Of a DNA stretch of 64,000 bases, positions 44,033-53,483 are shown in pieces. Source of the stretch: Roseburia hominis (GTDB taxonomy: Bacteria > Bacillota > Clostridia > Lachnospirales > Lachnospiraceae). Location of the stretch: the NCBI GenBank assembly GCA_040702975.1, contig CP159990.1, positions 3,906,001 through 3,970,000 on the forward strand, read 5' to 3'. Below the pieces are notes generated by a model, which saw only the letters and a program-made list of their open reading frames with translations, was not told the origin of the DNA and made no database searches. Numbering within the stretch: position 1 is the first letter of the stretch; each line of letters opens with the position of its first letter. Both the position numbers and the translations under genes were made by a program.

Positions 44033-45211
44033 CTAACTTCGATTCCAAACTTCATATCCCTGCCTTCTGGCGGAATCATACACCGGCTGCATATTCTTCT
44101 GCAGAATATTATAAAATTCTGTTTCTGAATTTCCCTTTCTATACAGTTCCTGTCCAGCCCATAGCGAATGCAGATTATCTCTGTAGCAGGCCTCATACAA
44201 TTTTCTGATTCCACTCTTTTCATGGATCAGGCCATACATAATAAACTGGTTCCTTGCAAAACGTTCAAAGAACGGATTCCATTTCGGGAGCCTGTTACTT
44301 TTCGATGAGTTAAGAGAAGAATCCATCGGCATCAGATTCCACAGTTCATCATTCATTACAAATGACCAGGGGATAAAATGATCCACATCATATTGCTTCG
44401 GCACTACAGGCTGGTCTGTAAATACATCCCTGACCTCATTTACTTCAAGAATACCTTCCCATAATTTACGAACATTATTTAACTTACGCATTCTCTCATC
44501 CATTGGCGCGAGCTTGTATATAAGTCCCGGCACCTCCGGATTATTATTCTGCAGCCATTTAACCTTTTCATACTGGACCCAGCCAAGAATCGCTACCGTC
44601 TGATCCTGAATCATCTCTACCCAGGCATCCTGAAAATAGACTCTCTTCTTAAGTTTACTTTCAGGTCCTAGTGTATATGGAAGAAGGACCGTATTCTGAT
44701 TAATCTTCTCTATATATGCAGTCAGCCTGCGGACACTTCCCCAATCTACCGCCTCATCACTTTTATGAAAGAAGCCGGCCAAAGCTCTGTACGGAACCAT
44801 GTTGGTAAGCTGCTCTTTGAATGTTTTCAACTCGGAATTATGCTCTGAGATTGCATTTCTTATTTCAATCTTAGATGCATTTGCCGGAAGATCTGAAAGT
44901 TCCGCCAGCCTGAGAACCGCTCTTTCAAGCCCATCTCTTACCTGTCCATCTGATAACATGCCGCTCAAATGAATGTGGAACTCCCTCACGGAATACCAGG
45001 CATTACAGATCATCTCATCTATGATCGCATCAAAGGTGGTCTCCTTAACCCCCTCCGATATCAACTGTACGATTGCCTCCAACCAGTAAAACTTGTAACA
45101 GTAAGATGAATCCTTCATCATCAAAGAAAAGGACTTGATATCCAATGTGTTATAATACTTTCCATCAATCGTCAATCTATATCCGGTTTGCACAAAATCA
45201 GATTCAGCCAT
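44033..45211 (-). CDS. HNH endonuclease domain protein
   Basis: This 392-residue protein has a long N-terminal alpha-helical region of unknown type (MKDSSYCYKFYWLEAIVQLI ... REFHIHLSGMLSDGQV). Residues about 285-320 hold an HNH-type motif, DVDHFIPWSFVMNDELWNLM followed by SSLNSSKSNRLP, with the DH pair and Asn/His-like spacing typical of HNH nucleases. It overlaps the methyltransferase gene by 40 bases and shares its direction, so the pair is coupled. A restriction or defence nuclease is inferred. The targeting specificity is unknown. Confidence 0.8.
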   Translation of the reverse strand: MAESDFVQTGYRLTIDGKYYNTLDIKSFSLMMKDSSYCYKFYWLEAIVQLISEGVKETTFDAIIDEMICNAWYSVREFHIHLSGMLSDGQVRDGLERAVLRLAELSDLPANASKIEIRNAISEHNSELKTFKEQLTNMVPYRALAGFFHKSDEAVDWGSVRRLTAYIEKINQNTVLLPYTLGPESKLKKRVYFQDAWVEMIQDQTVAILGWVQYEKVKWLQNNNPEVPGLIYKLAPMDERMRKLNNVRKLWEGILEVNEVRDVFTDQPVVPKQYDVDHFIPWSFVMNDELWNLMPMDSSLNSSKSNRLPKWNPFFERFARNQFIMYGLIHEKSGIRKLYEACYRDNLHSLWAGQELYRKGNSETEFYNILQKNMQPVYDSARRQGYEVWNRS

Positions 45212-45768
45212 TTCTCATCACCTCTTCCCGGCCTCGCATCCGCTGTAATCCAATACTCTTCTATCTGCAGGTCCTTCATATCTTGTATGTAAGTTTTGAA
45301 CGTTTCCAATGTAAAATCTGTAAAATATCTGCCATTCCGTTCGCCTTCAAACTCGCTATACTTGAAGGAAGCGTATATTATTCCATTCTCTTTCAATGCA
45401 ACAACCATCTTTTGCAGAATGAATCTGAGTTCCTCCTTGGGCAAATGCAAAATAGAAGAGCATGCCCAGATGCCATCATACTGGTCATGCGCATCAAGTT
45501 CCGAAAACAGCATCTGCTTTACCGCAGCACCTGTATTCTCACTTGCAATCTTACATAATTCTTCGGAGCCGTCAGTTGCATCCACTTTATATCCTTTCGA
45601 CAAAAAATACTTCGTATCGCGACCGGAACCACAGCCAAAATCCAGGATATAAGAACCTTCTTTCAACTTACTCAGAAATCTTTCCTGATTCTCGACGAGA
45701 TTTACGGAAAATGTCCTCCGGACAAATTGGTCTGCATTTTGGTTGTAGTATTCTAATGTGTTGTCCAT
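45172..45768 (-). CDS. Class I SAM-dependent methyltransferase
   Basis: This 198-residue protein has SAM motif I YILDFGCGSGRDTKYFLSKG, an acidic loop VDATDGSEEL, and post-motif IWACSSILHLPKEELRF, which fits the TehB/Methyltransf_25 type rather than DNA methylases with a DPPY/NPPF site. It starts behind GGAGAACG inside the end of the WYL gene (16-base overlap) and its own end overlaps the HNH gene by 40 bases. It may methylate a small molecule or protein linked to the neighbours; a nucleic acid target is not shown. Confidence 0.87.
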   Translation of the reverse strand: MDNTLEYYNQNADQFVRRTFSVNLVENQERFLSKLKEGSYILDFGCGSGRDTKYFLSKGYKVDATDGSEELCKIASENTGAAVKQMLFSELDAHDQYDGIWACSSILHLPKEELRFILQKMVVALKENGIIYASFKYSEFEGERNGRYFTDFTLETFKTYIQDMKDLQIEEYWITADARPGRGDEKWLNLILCKPDID

Positions 45769-46766
45769 CTTTCGTTCTCCTTATACTGCTGTATCAATCG
45801 TTTCATTTCGGTTCTCATCTTCTCCACCACTTCGTCTGGAGAGACAATCTTTACCCCTTCTCCCAGAGAAAATATCCATCCCAGGAACTGCTTGCTGACA
45901 TGAACCTTCACATTTACTGTAAAATAATTCTCATCTTCCGGAATCATCATCACATCTTTTCCAAAACGGTCAATAATCACGCCCGCAAGATTATTTTCTA
46001 CCAGAAGTTTCACTTCCTGTTCTTTTCCACCGTACATACCAAAACTTTTCTTCGCATAGTCCGCCATATCCAGCTTTTTAAAATGCTCTTTTCCCTCTCT
46101 TTTTTCCTCAGACATTTGGATATGCAGCATTTTATCAACACGGTAATGCTTGATTAGTCCTGCATCAGAATCATATCCTACAAGATAATAGTTTTCGTTA
46201 TCCCAGGAAAGTCCCCAGGGGCTGATATGATACCAGGCACCATTATGACGCAGTTCCATTTCTTTTTTCACATTCCACTGGAAATATTGAAATTTGATTT
46301 TTCTATTTTCGGAGATAGCATTGTGAACAGCATCCACAGTATAGTAAATACTCTCATTCATTGTCTTAATTCTTCCGGAAACGTACACCTGTCGCTGCAG
46401 CTTCATTGCCTCATATTTACTGACCAGCTTCTCTAATTTTTTAATCAGGGCGTTGGTTTTCCGTTCTGTGATAAATTTCGATGACTGGATGGCATCCACC
46501 AAAAGCTTCAATTCCGGAAGTTCAAAAGGCCTGCTCACTACATGATAGTGATAGCGGTTTCCAACCGGCTCCCCTTCCACTTCAATACCCAGCGTTTCAA
46601 GATCTCGCAGATCATTATAAATACTCCTGCGGTCTGCCGTAATATCATATTCTCCCAATGCAGACATAATCTCCGGCATGGTAATATAATGGTCATCATC
46701 TGTCTTTTCCAGCATAATTTGCGCAAGACGATACAGCTTGAACTTCTGGTTCGTTCCCCTTGGCAT
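45753..46766 (-). CDS. WYL-domain transcriptional regulator
   Basis: This 337-residue protein has an N-terminal winged HTH (QKFKLYRLAQIMLEKTDDDH ... SIYNDLRDLETLGI) and a C-terminal WYL domain (WYHISPWGLSWDNENYYLVG ... YRVDKMLHIQM) with a WCX-like tail. WYL regulators are common in phage-defence and CRISPR-linked loci and sense nucleic acid ligands. ATG at 46766 follows GGAGG. It heads the overlapping WYL-methyltransferase-HNH trio and probably regulates it. Confidence 0.9.
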   Translation of the reverse strand: MPRGTNQKFKLYRLAQIMLEKTDDDHYITMPEIMSALGEYDITADRRSIYNDLRDLETLGIEVEGEPVGNRYHYHVVSRPFELPELKLLVDAIQSSKFITERKTNALIKKLEKLVSKYEAMKLQRQVYVSGRIKTMNESIYYTVDAVHNAISENRKIKFQYFQWNVKKEMELRHNGAWYHISPWGLSWDNENYYLVGYDSDAGLIKHYRVDKMLHIQMSEEKREGKEHFKKLDMADYAKKSFGMYGGKEQEVKLLVENNLAGVIIDRFGKDVMMIPEDENYFTVNVKVHVSKQFLGWIFSLGEGVKIVSPDEVVEKMRTEMKRLIQQYKENERWTTH

Positions 46767-46882
46767 AACATTTTTCCTCCAATCAGGATATAAGCTTATG
46801 AATTATATTCAGTATATCATAGTTAGGAAAAATATAGTACATCATACACCGCTTTTTCCTGCCATTATTCTCCTGCCTCCCA

Positions 46883-46984
46883 CTACTCCTCCAGCCATTC
46901 TTTATAATCAGTTTCACTGGCAAAGAGCTGATACTTTCCATCGACATACCCCATATACCCGTTGTCTGTATAATAACCTTTCAT
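46883..46984 (-). CDS. Small 33-aa Tyr/Asp-rich protein
   Basis: A short gene MKGYYTDNGYMGYVDGKYQL followed by FASETDYKEWLEE, with AAAAGGAGCG as RBS. A longer frame of 88 codons covers the same stretch but its upstream part is AT-rich and not credible. Tyr, Gly and acidic residues dominate, with no membrane segment. I recall similar short proteins in related gut firmicutes but cannot name the family. Confidence 0.5.
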   Translation of the reverse strand: MKGYYTDNGYMGYVDGKYQLFASETDYKEWLEE

Positions 46985-47108
46985 CGCCCATCGCTCCTTT
47001 TCTGATAGTTTTCCCGTTGTGAGTAGTTTAAAGGATAAGCTGTGCGATAAAAATACCACCCATTTTCTACGAATACAGAATAAAAATTGATTTTTCATTT
47101 TGAAGGCC

Positions 47109-47134
47109 AAAAGAAGGTCCACCGACCTTCTTTT
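47109..47134. terminator. Bidirectional hairpin terminator
   Basis: Perfect 11-bp stem AAAAGAAGGTC/GACCTTCTTTT around a 4-nt loop. It is followed directly on the plus strand by the recurrent AGGTATGCCTGGCAA motif (47135-47149). It lies between the lysS end and the 33-aa gene. Confidence 0.7.
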
Positions 47135-47149
47135 AGGTATGCCTGGCAA
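47135..47149. repeat. Recurrent AGGTATGCCTGGCAA motif (intergenic)
   Basis: This copy is identical to the one at 58504-58518 over 15 bases. Related copies with one to four changes occur at 4192, 7977, 33895 and 61840, and in reverse orientation at 22784. All lie between genes, most next to terminators. The role is unknown. Confidence 0.5.
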
Positions 47150-47167
47150 TTATAATTCTAAATAAAA

Positions 47168-47212
47168 CAACTGGTCGCTCACGCTTTCGCACAAACAACC
47201 AGTTGCCATTTT
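47168..47212. terminator. Terminator downstream of lysS
   Basis: CAACTGGT/ACCAGTTG (47168-47175, 47198-47205) has TTTTATT on the minus side and TTTTTTT on the plus side. The minus direction would stop lysS transcripts about 120 bases past its stop. Confidence 0.55.
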
Positions 47213-47328
47213 TTTCATTATGCCACACCGCTTAACCCAATCTCCATTTACCTCGTCACTTTTCTGGAACCCCAAAACTTCGGTGTAGTAATCCATTTCC
47301 TTTTATAATACAACGCTAAAAATATTTC

Positions 47329-49260
47329 TTAATACAACTTTGCTCCCGCCGGAATTCTGTCATCTACCATCAGCAGATTCAATCCTTCTTTTCCATCTTC
47401 CTCATGTACTGCCGAAATCAGCATACCTTCAGAATCAATGCCCATCATCTTTCTCGGCGGCAGATTTACGATTGCGATCGCAGTCTTGCCAATCAATTCT
47501 TCCGGCTCGTAATACTCATGGATTCCACTTAAGATCGTGCGTTTCCGGTCTGTTCCATCATTCAGAGTGAACTTCAAAAGCTTTTTGCTCTTCGGTACCG
47601 CCTCACATGCTTCAATCTTTACAGCACGGAAATCAGACTTTGCAAAGGTGTCAAAATCAACCGTTTCCTCGAACAGCGGCTCAATCTTCACATTGGAAAA
47701 ATCAATCTTTTCTGCCGCCTTCTCTTCTGCTGCCGGGGCAGCCTTTTCTACTTTCTTTGTAGTGTCGCTTCCGCCGAGAGTCTTCATCGTCGGGAATAAT
47801 AAAACATCACGGATCGCTGCTGCATTCGTAAGAAGCATACACATACGGTCAATACCGAATCCGATTCCACCTGTCGGCGGCATACCGATCTCCAGTGCAT
47901 TCAGGAAATCTTCATCCGTCGTATTCGCTTCCTCATCTCCCTGTGCCAGAAGCTCTTCCTGCGCCTTGAATCTCTCTCTCTGATCGATCGGGTCATTCAG
48001 CTCAGAATATGCATTTGCCATCTCCCAGCCATTCATAAAGAACTCAAAACGCTCTACATATTCCGGATCCTCCGGTTTCTTCTTGGTCAGCGGGGAAATC
48101 TCAATCGGGTGATCCATGACGAAAGTCGGCTGAATCAGATGCTCTTCCGCAAACTCTTCAAAGAAGAGGCTTAAAATATCGCCCTTTTTGTGTCTTTCCT
48201 CATACTCTACATGATGCTGATCCGCCAGCGCACGTGCCTCCTCTAAAGTATGCACTTCATTCCAGTCAACGCCCGCATATTTCTTCACTGCATCTACCAT
48301 GGTGATACGCTCGAAGGGCTTTCCGAGATCCATCTCTACGCCATTATACACAATCTTTGTTGTTCCCAGCACTTCCTGTGCTACATGACGATACATATTC
48401 TCAGTCAGGTCCATCATTCCGTTGTAATCGGTATACGCCTGATATAATTCCATCAAAGTGAATTCCGGGTTATGTCTGGTATCCAGACCTTCATTACGGA
48501 ATACACGTCCAATCTCATACACGCGCTCCATGCCGCCTACGATCAGTCTCTTCAAATATAACTCCAGAGAAATACGCAGCTTAAAGTCTTCTCCCAATGC
48601 GTTAAAATGTGTCTCGAACGGTCTTGCCGCTGCTCCACCGGCATTTGCCACCAGCATCGGAGTCTCTACCTCCATGAATCCCTGTCCATCCAGATACTTA
48701 CGAATAGAGCTGAGGATTTTGGAACGCTTAATAAAGGTATCCTTCACCTCCGGATTCATGATCAGATCCACATATCTTTGACGGTAGCGAATATCTGTGT
48801 CAGTCAGTCCGTGGAACTTCTCCGGAAGCACCTGAAGGCTCTTACTAAGGAGGGTCACTGCGGAGGCATGAATAGAAATCTCACCGGTCTTCGTCTTAAA
48901 CACTTCTCCAGCAAGGCCTACGATATCACCGATATCCATTTTCTTGAATGCTTTATATTCCTCTTCCCCGACGCTGTCTCTTGCAACATAGGACTGAATA
49001 TTGCCCTGAAGATCCTGAATATTGCAGAAGGAGGCTTTTCCCATGACACGCTTGGACATCATACGTCCTGCCAGCACTACATGTTTGCCTTCCAGCTCCT
49101 CAAAATGGTCTTTTACTTCCTGGCTGTGATGCGTTACGTCAAATTTGGTAATTTCGAACGGGTTCTGTCCATTTGCCTGAAGCTCCGCAAGTTTCTCACG
49201 GCGCACCTTTCTCAAATGATTAATGTCCGGTTCCTGTCCATTGTTCTGCTGTGCTCCCAC
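47329..49260 (-). CDS. lysS: Lysyl-tRNA synthetase with C-terminal tRNA-binding OB domain
   Basis: This 643-residue class II synthetase charges tRNA-Lys. It starts with GTG at 49260 behind AAAGGAGAGG. Residues about 60-150 are the anticodon-binding OB fold, and the catalytic core has motif 1, [20 protein letters not shown], motif 2 [18 protein letters not shown] and motif 3 [16 protein letters not shown]. After a Lys/Ala/Glu-rich linker, residues 535-643 add an EMAP/MetG-type tRNA-binding domain ([20 protein letters not shown] ... [19 protein letters not shown]). Ordinary LysRS is about 500 residues. It forms the dusB-greA-lysS cluster. Confidence 0.95.
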   Translation of the reverse strand: MGAQQNNGQEPDINHLRKVRREKLAELQANGQNPFEITKFDVTHHSQEVKDHFEELEGKHVVLAGRMMSKRVMGKASFCNIQDLQGNIQSYVARDSVGEEEYKAFKKMDIGDIVGLAGEVFKTKTGEISIHASAVTLLSKSLQVLPEKFHGLTDTDIRYRQRYVDLIMNPEVKDTFIKRSKILSSIRKYLDGQGFMEVETPMLVANAGGAAARPFETHFNALGEDFKLRISLELYLKRLIVGGMERVYEIGRVFRNEGLDTRHNPEFTLMELYQAYTDYNGMMDLTENMYRHVAQEVLGTTKIVYNGVEMDLGKPFERITMVDAVKKYAGVDWNEVHTLEEARALADQHHVEYEERHKKGDILSLFFEEFAEEHLIQPTFVMDHPIEISPLTKKKPEDPEYVERFEFFMNGWEMANAYSELNDPIDQRERFKAQEELLAQGDEEANTTDEDFLNALEIGMPPTGGIGFGIDRMCMLLTNAAAIRDVLLFPTMKTLGGSDTTKKVEKAAPAAEEKAAEKIDFSNVKIEPLFEETVDFDTFAKSDFRAVKIEACEAVPKSKKLLKFTLNDGTDRKRTILSGIHEYYEPEELIGKTAIAIVNLPPRKMMGIDSEGMLISAVHEEDGKEGLNLLMVDDRIPAGAKLY

Positions 49261-49382
49261 GTTTTCCTCTCCTTTTCTTTATATTTGCGGAATTCCGACT
49301 CCGCCGTCTAGTGTACTGTATCCGAAATATTCAACAATCTTATGCCTAACATCACTGATACGCTACCCTAATTATCTTATCA

Positions 49383-49865
49383 TTAAATAGAACGATTGAT
49401 CTTTAAAACTTCATACTCAATTACACCGGCCTGTGTCTCTACTGCTACTACATCGCCGACTTTCTTACCGATCAGGGCCTTGCCGACCGGTGACTCGTTG
49501 GAAATCTTTCCTGCCAGGCTGTTTGCCTCTGTGGAACCTACGAGTTTAAATTCAATCTCCTCGTCAAATTCTCTATCATATACGTCAACAGTACAGCCGA
49601 TGCTGATCTTCTCCAGGTCTACGTCATCTTCCACAACGACTTCCGCATTCTTGAGAATCTTTTCCAGCTCGTCGATACGGGCCTCAATATCACGCTGCTC
49701 ATCTTTTGCTGCGTCATACTCCGCATTCTCAGACAAGTCTCCCTGCTCTCTCGCCTCTTTGATCTTGCCTGCAACTTCTTTTCGTTTTACGACCTTCAGG
49801 TTCTCCAACTCATCTTCCAGTTTCTTAAGTCCCGTATACGTAAGTAACGTTTTTTTTGCTTCCAT
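49383..49865 (-). CDS. greA: Transcription elongation factor GreA
   Basis: This 160-residue factor starts with ATG at 49865 behind GAGGAG; an upstream frame adds seven unlikely codons. Its coiled-coil N-terminus ([34 protein letters not shown]) carries the acidic tip residues that let GreA stimulate transcript cleavage by backtracked RNA polymerase. The C-terminal GreA/B domain has [18 protein letters not shown]. It lies between dusB and lysS, a common order in firmicutes. Confidence 0.96.
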   Translation of the reverse strand: MEAKKTLLTYTGLKKLEDELENLKVVKRKEVAGKIKEAREQGDLSENAEYDAAKDEQRDIEARIDELEKILKNAEVVVEDDVDLEKISIGCTVDVYDREFDEEIEFKLVGSTEANSLAGKISNESPVGKALIGKKVGDVVAVETQAGVIEYEVLKINRSI

Positions 49866-50152
49866 TTTACATTCTCCTCTTACCACTTCTGTAGGATAAT
49901 ATCCTTTTTGAGCGGCTGCACCGCCTGTCTTCTTCTGCCATTACTGCATTGTGCAAATATCTTTATCATCCACTCCTGCATGAAATACTTATCAATCCGT
50001 ACACTATATCATTCATCACAGTATAATATAGAAGAAATCCTGCAAAACAGCCTCTTTTAAAGATACTTTCACAATTTCATAATTATACATAATTTAATAT
50101 GGCATGTCAATCTTTTTTCCAACCCATTTTTTCCGAAATTTCAAACGCGAAA
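49866..50152. other. Spacer between dusB and greA
   Basis: No gene is seen. AT-rich stretches with TATATTATACT on the minus strand (about 50022-50032) may belong to the greA promoter. The dusB terminator lies at its far end. Confidence 0.4.
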
Positions 50153-50183
50153 CTTCAAAAACGGAAGTAAAAAGTCAACTTCC
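50153..50183 (-). terminator. Terminator after dusB
   Basis: On the minus strand GGAAGT/ACTTCC (50183-50178 with 50168-50163) is followed by GTTTTTG, about 55 bases past the dusB stop. Confidence 0.5.
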
Positions 50184-50238
50184 ACTTTCTTTCTCTCCAA
50201 CCGGATTTTCAGACTATCTGACGCACATAGCCACCTAC

Positions 50239-51207
50239 TTACCGAAGTTTTTCATCCAACAACGCTTCCAGTTCTTCATAGCTTTCCACGTGATTGATCA
50301 GGTCTCTCAGCTTCGCTGAACCTTCCAGCCCTTTCGTGTACCACGCCACGTGCTTGCGCATCTCCCGAATTCCAAGATAATCCCCTTTAAACTCCATCTG
50401 CAGCTTCGCGTGCCCAAGCATCATCTCCTTCAGTTCCGCCTTCGTCGGCCGCTCCGGTCTCTTTCCGGTCTCCTCCCAGGAGATCAGTTCTCGGAAAATC
50501 CACGGATTCCCCTGGCAGCCCCGCCCTATCATGACGGCGTCGCAACCCGTTTCCCGAAACATCGCATCGGCACTTTCGGCGCCGGTGATATCTCCGTTTC
50601 CAATCACCGGAATCGAGACTGCCTCTTTTACCTGGCGGATAATCTGCCAGTCCGCCTTGCCGGAATAATACTGCTCCCGTGTGCGGCCGTGAACCGCAAC
50701 CGCCGCACCGCCTGCCTGCTCCACGATTTTCGCGATCTCTACTGCATTTACGTGGTCCTCATCAAAACCTTTTCTGATCTTGACCGTCACCGGTTTTTGA
50801 ATGGCGTGTGATATGGCATACACAATATCATACACAAGATGCGGCTGATTCATGAGCGCAGAACCTTCTCCATTTTTTACCACCTTCGGCACCGGACAGC
50901 CCATGTTGATATCCAGAATCTGAAATGGAAGCTCCTCGATCCGTTTCGCCTGCTCACTCATGATTTTCGGGTCCGCCCCAAATAATTGCAGTGACACCGG
51001 ATATTCCCGGGGGTGGATCGTAAGTAACGCCTTCGTATTTTTATTACGGTACTGAAGGGCCTTGGCGCTGATCATCTCCATGCACAAAAGGCCCGCCCCC
51101 TGCTCCTTGCAGAGTAAGCGAAATGGCAGGTCTGTCACTCCTGCCATAGGTGCCAATATATATCTGTTCTCAAGCTCTACATTTCCTATCTTAACTGTCC
51201 TTGCCAT
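50239..51207 (-). CDS. dusB: tRNA-dihydrouridine synthase (DusB type)
   Basis: This 322-residue FMN enzyme reduces uridines in the tRNA D loop. MAGVTDLPFRLLCKEQGAG and LDINMGCPVPKVVKNGEGSA (catalytic Cys in GCP) and VAVHGRTREQYYSGKADW are visible, with IPVIGNGDI and GCDAVMIGRG for FMN phosphate. The start overlaps the stop of the DUF6145-like gene by one base. It ends ahead of a terminator. Confidence 0.95.
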   Translation of the reverse strand: MARTVKIGNVELENRYILAPMAGVTDLPFRLLCKEQGAGLLCMEMISAKALQYRNKNTKALLTIHPREYPVSLQLFGADPKIMSEQAKRIEELPFQILDINMGCPVPKVVKNGEGSALMNQPHLVYDIVYAISHAIQKPVTVKIRKGFDEDHVNAVEIAKIVEQAGGAAVAVHGRTREQYYSGKADWQIIRQVKEAVSIPVIGNGDITGAESADAMFRETGCDAVMIGRGCQGNPWIFRELISWEETGKRPERPTKAELKEMMLGHAKLQMEFKGDYLGIREMRKHVAWYTKGLEGSAKLRDLINHVESYEELEALLDEKLR

Positions 51208-51542
51208 TACAAATCTTCTCCCAGGAAAAATACTTTATAATAGAGTTCAAGCTGCATCAAAAGCTCCTGTTTTTCCGGGTCATTCTGCATCTTCTTAATC
51301 TTGAGCTGACTGCCGATATCATCAAACATCGGATCGCCTTCCTTTGAGCTGACCTCAAACTGAAGCGAACCGTCCTCCTCATACACCAATGTCAATATGC
51401 CGCCGACATCATTGACATATAACACACACAGGATTTTCAGCTCATCCTGAATGTGCTGAGGAAGATTTGCAAAATCGGGATTCAGATAGTATTTTTCTTC
51501 ATATGAATTCGCCCCGCAGAGCACGATCTTATCCTGATACAT
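51207..51542 (-). CDS. DUF6145-like small protein
   Basis: This 111-residue protein (MYQDKIVLCGANSYEEKYYL ... LPQHIQDELKILCVLYVNDVG GILTLVYEEDG) is soluble and acidic, without signal or membrane segments. I associate the pattern with a family of unknown function common in Lachnospiraceae, DUF6145. It sits between birA and dusB with a 12-base gap and a one-base overlap, so it is cotranscribed with dusB. Confidence 0.7.
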   Translation of the reverse strand: MYQDKIVLCGANSYEEKYYLNPDFANLPQHIQDELKILCVLYVNDVGGILTLVYEEDGSLQFEVSSKEGDPMFDDIGSQLKIKKMQNDPEKQELLMQLELYYKVFFLGEDL

Positions 51543-51554
51543 TCTTCTTACTCC

Positions 51555-52536
51555 TTACACATATCCGTAAATTCCGCGGACAGATACCTCTCCCGCAAAT
51601 ACCTGGCCTATGCTGCCGTCCTCCCTGCGCACCAAAAGCTCTCCCTTCTCGTTGATTCCAAGGGCCTCGGCACGATACTCTCCTCCCGGTTCCAGAACGC
51701 ACACCTGTCGATCCCGGTTCACCAGAATCTGATTATAGCCTTCCATAAGGAATGACAGGTCTTTTGCAGCGCAGAACTGTTCATAGTATTCCTCGAATTT
51801 CTTCATCACCGCGGCAATAAGCCCCGCCCGCCGCACCCTTTCGCCGCTCTCCAGCTTAAGAGAAGTGGCGGTCTCAGAAATTTCTTCGGGGAAGGACTCC
51901 GTATTCGCATTGATTCCCACCCCGATCACTACATAATTGATATAATCCACTTCTGCGCTCATCTCCGTCAGAATCCCGCAGATTTTCTTTTTATTCAGCA
52001 CCAGATCATTGGGCCACTTGATCCGCACAGTAATCTCTTCCTCTTCCTTTAACGCCATCGCCACACTATATGCCATGATCAGCGTCAGCATAGGCGCTTT
52101 TGACGGTTCAAACGAGGGGCGCAGGAGAATACTCATATAAATGCTGCCTGCCCGCAGGCGACTGCCAGCTACGCCCTCTTCTCCCCTTTCCCGCATTCTG
52201 CTTTTCAGCCACAAAGAGAGCACCGTGCAAATCCCCTGCCTCTCCCCCAGCCTTAGCCCGGGTATTCGTCGAATCCGTCTCCTCATAAAAAGAAACCTTC
52301 TGTCCGGCCCAGCATGTATCCATATGGCTCATGATCTCTTCTCTGGACAAAATATCCGGGCAGCCCGTAATCCGATACCCTTTATTACGGACCGCCTCGA
52401 TCTCATAGCCTTCCTCTTTTAACTGATTGATTGCTTTCCACACCGCCGTTCGCGATACCTGAAATGTATCACAGATCTGCTGGCCGGATAAATACCCGTC
52501 CGTGCGGCGAAGCATTTTCAATATTTCCGCTTTCAT
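51555..52536 (-). pseudogene. birA: Biotin-[acetyl-CoA-carboxylase] ligase/repressor with a frameshift
   Basis: The first 130 codons (start 52536, one-base overlap with the OTC stop) encode the BirA HTH (EILKMLRRTDGYLSGQQICD ... VSRTAVWKAI) and the ligase start (TDSTNTRAKAGG, VAEKQNAGKGRRGRSW). Around 52143-52153 an extra base in a GGCAGGCAGC run breaks the frame. The other frame carries on seamlessly with SIYMSILLRP, VRIKWPNDLVLNKKKICGIL and VIGVGINANT to 51555. Removing one G would restore a normal protein of about 325 residues. It is either a real mutation, slippage or a sequencing error; the rest is well preserved. Confidence 0.85.
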
Positions 52537-53483
52537 TATTCCTCTTCTGTCTCTCCTAAGGTAGCCACCATGATCGCTTTGATCGTGTGCAGACGATTCT
52601 CTGCTTCTTCAAATACCTTAGACGCTTCGCTCTCAAATACTTCCTCGGTCACTTCCTTGCCTTTAATCGCCGGCAGACAGTGGGAGAAAATCGTCGTGGA
52701 TTTGCCGGTACGTTCCATCAAAGCCTGATTGACCTGATAAGGCTTTGCAATACGCTCTCTCTCCTGCTCTTTCTTCTCCTCGCCCATGGAGATCCATACG
52801 TCTGTGTACAGCACATCTGCGCCCTTTACGCCGTCCAGATCGTCAGTGATCTCAATCGAGGCGCCGGATTCTTCCGCGTATCCACGGCATTCCATCACAA
52901 GATCACGGTCCGGCCAAAGCGCCTTCGGTCCGACGATCGCCACATTCACGCCCATCTTCACAGAACCGATCAGAAGACTGTTCGCAACGTTGTTACGCCC
53001 ATCGCCCAGGTATGCCACCTTAAGGCCCTTCAAATATCCAAACTGCTCTTTCATGGTCAAAAGCATCGCCAGACACTGGGTCGGGTGATACGTATCCGTA
53101 AGGCCATTCCAAACCGGAACGCCGCTATACTCAGCCAAAATATCGGCATAATCCTGCTCAAATCCACGGAACTCGATTCCGTCGAACATTCTTCCCAGAA
53201 CCCGCGCGGTATCCTCGATACTCTCCTTATGACCGAGCTGAATCTCACTTCCTGCCAGATAGGTGGGGATTCCCCCTTCGTCCTGTGCGCCGATTGTAAA
53301 CGCACAACGGGTACGCGTAGACGGTTTCTCAAAAATCAGCGCAATATTCTTGCCCTTTAAACTGTTTCCCGTGATTCCCTGTTTCTTCTTCGCCTTCAGA
53401 TCTGCCGCCAGATCAAGCAGATATTCGATTTCCGCCGGAGTATAGTCCTTGAGTGTTAAAAAATTACGTCCTTTTAAGTTCAT
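52536..53483 (-). CDS. argF: Ornithine carbamoyltransferase (internal start within the chimeric frame)
   Basis: Starting at ATG 53483 this is a normal 315-residue OTC, which makes citrulline from ornithine and carbamoyl phosphate. The N-terminus [20 protein letters not shown], carbamoyl-phosphate site STRTR, HPTQ and ornithine-binding HCLPA are all present. The AGGAAGG site directly upstream supports separate translation. It could be the biosynthetic ArgF or a catabolic ArcB; no other arginine gene is nearby. Confidence 0.7.
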   Translation of the reverse strand: MNLKGRNFLTLKDYTPAEIEYLLDLAADLKAKKKQGITGNSLKGKNIALIFEKPSTRTRCAFTIGAQDEGGIPTYLAGSEIQLGHKESIEDTARVLGRMFDGIEFRGFEQDYADILAEYSGVPVWNGLTDTYHPTQCLAMLLTMKEQFGYLKGLKVAYLGDGRNNVANSLLIGSVKMGVNVAIVGPKALWPDRDLVMECRGYAEESGASIEITDDLDGVKGADVLYTDVWISMGEEKKEQERERIAKPYQVNQALMERTGKSTTIFSHCLPAIKGKEVTEEVFESEASKVFEEAENRLHTIKAIMVATLGETEEE

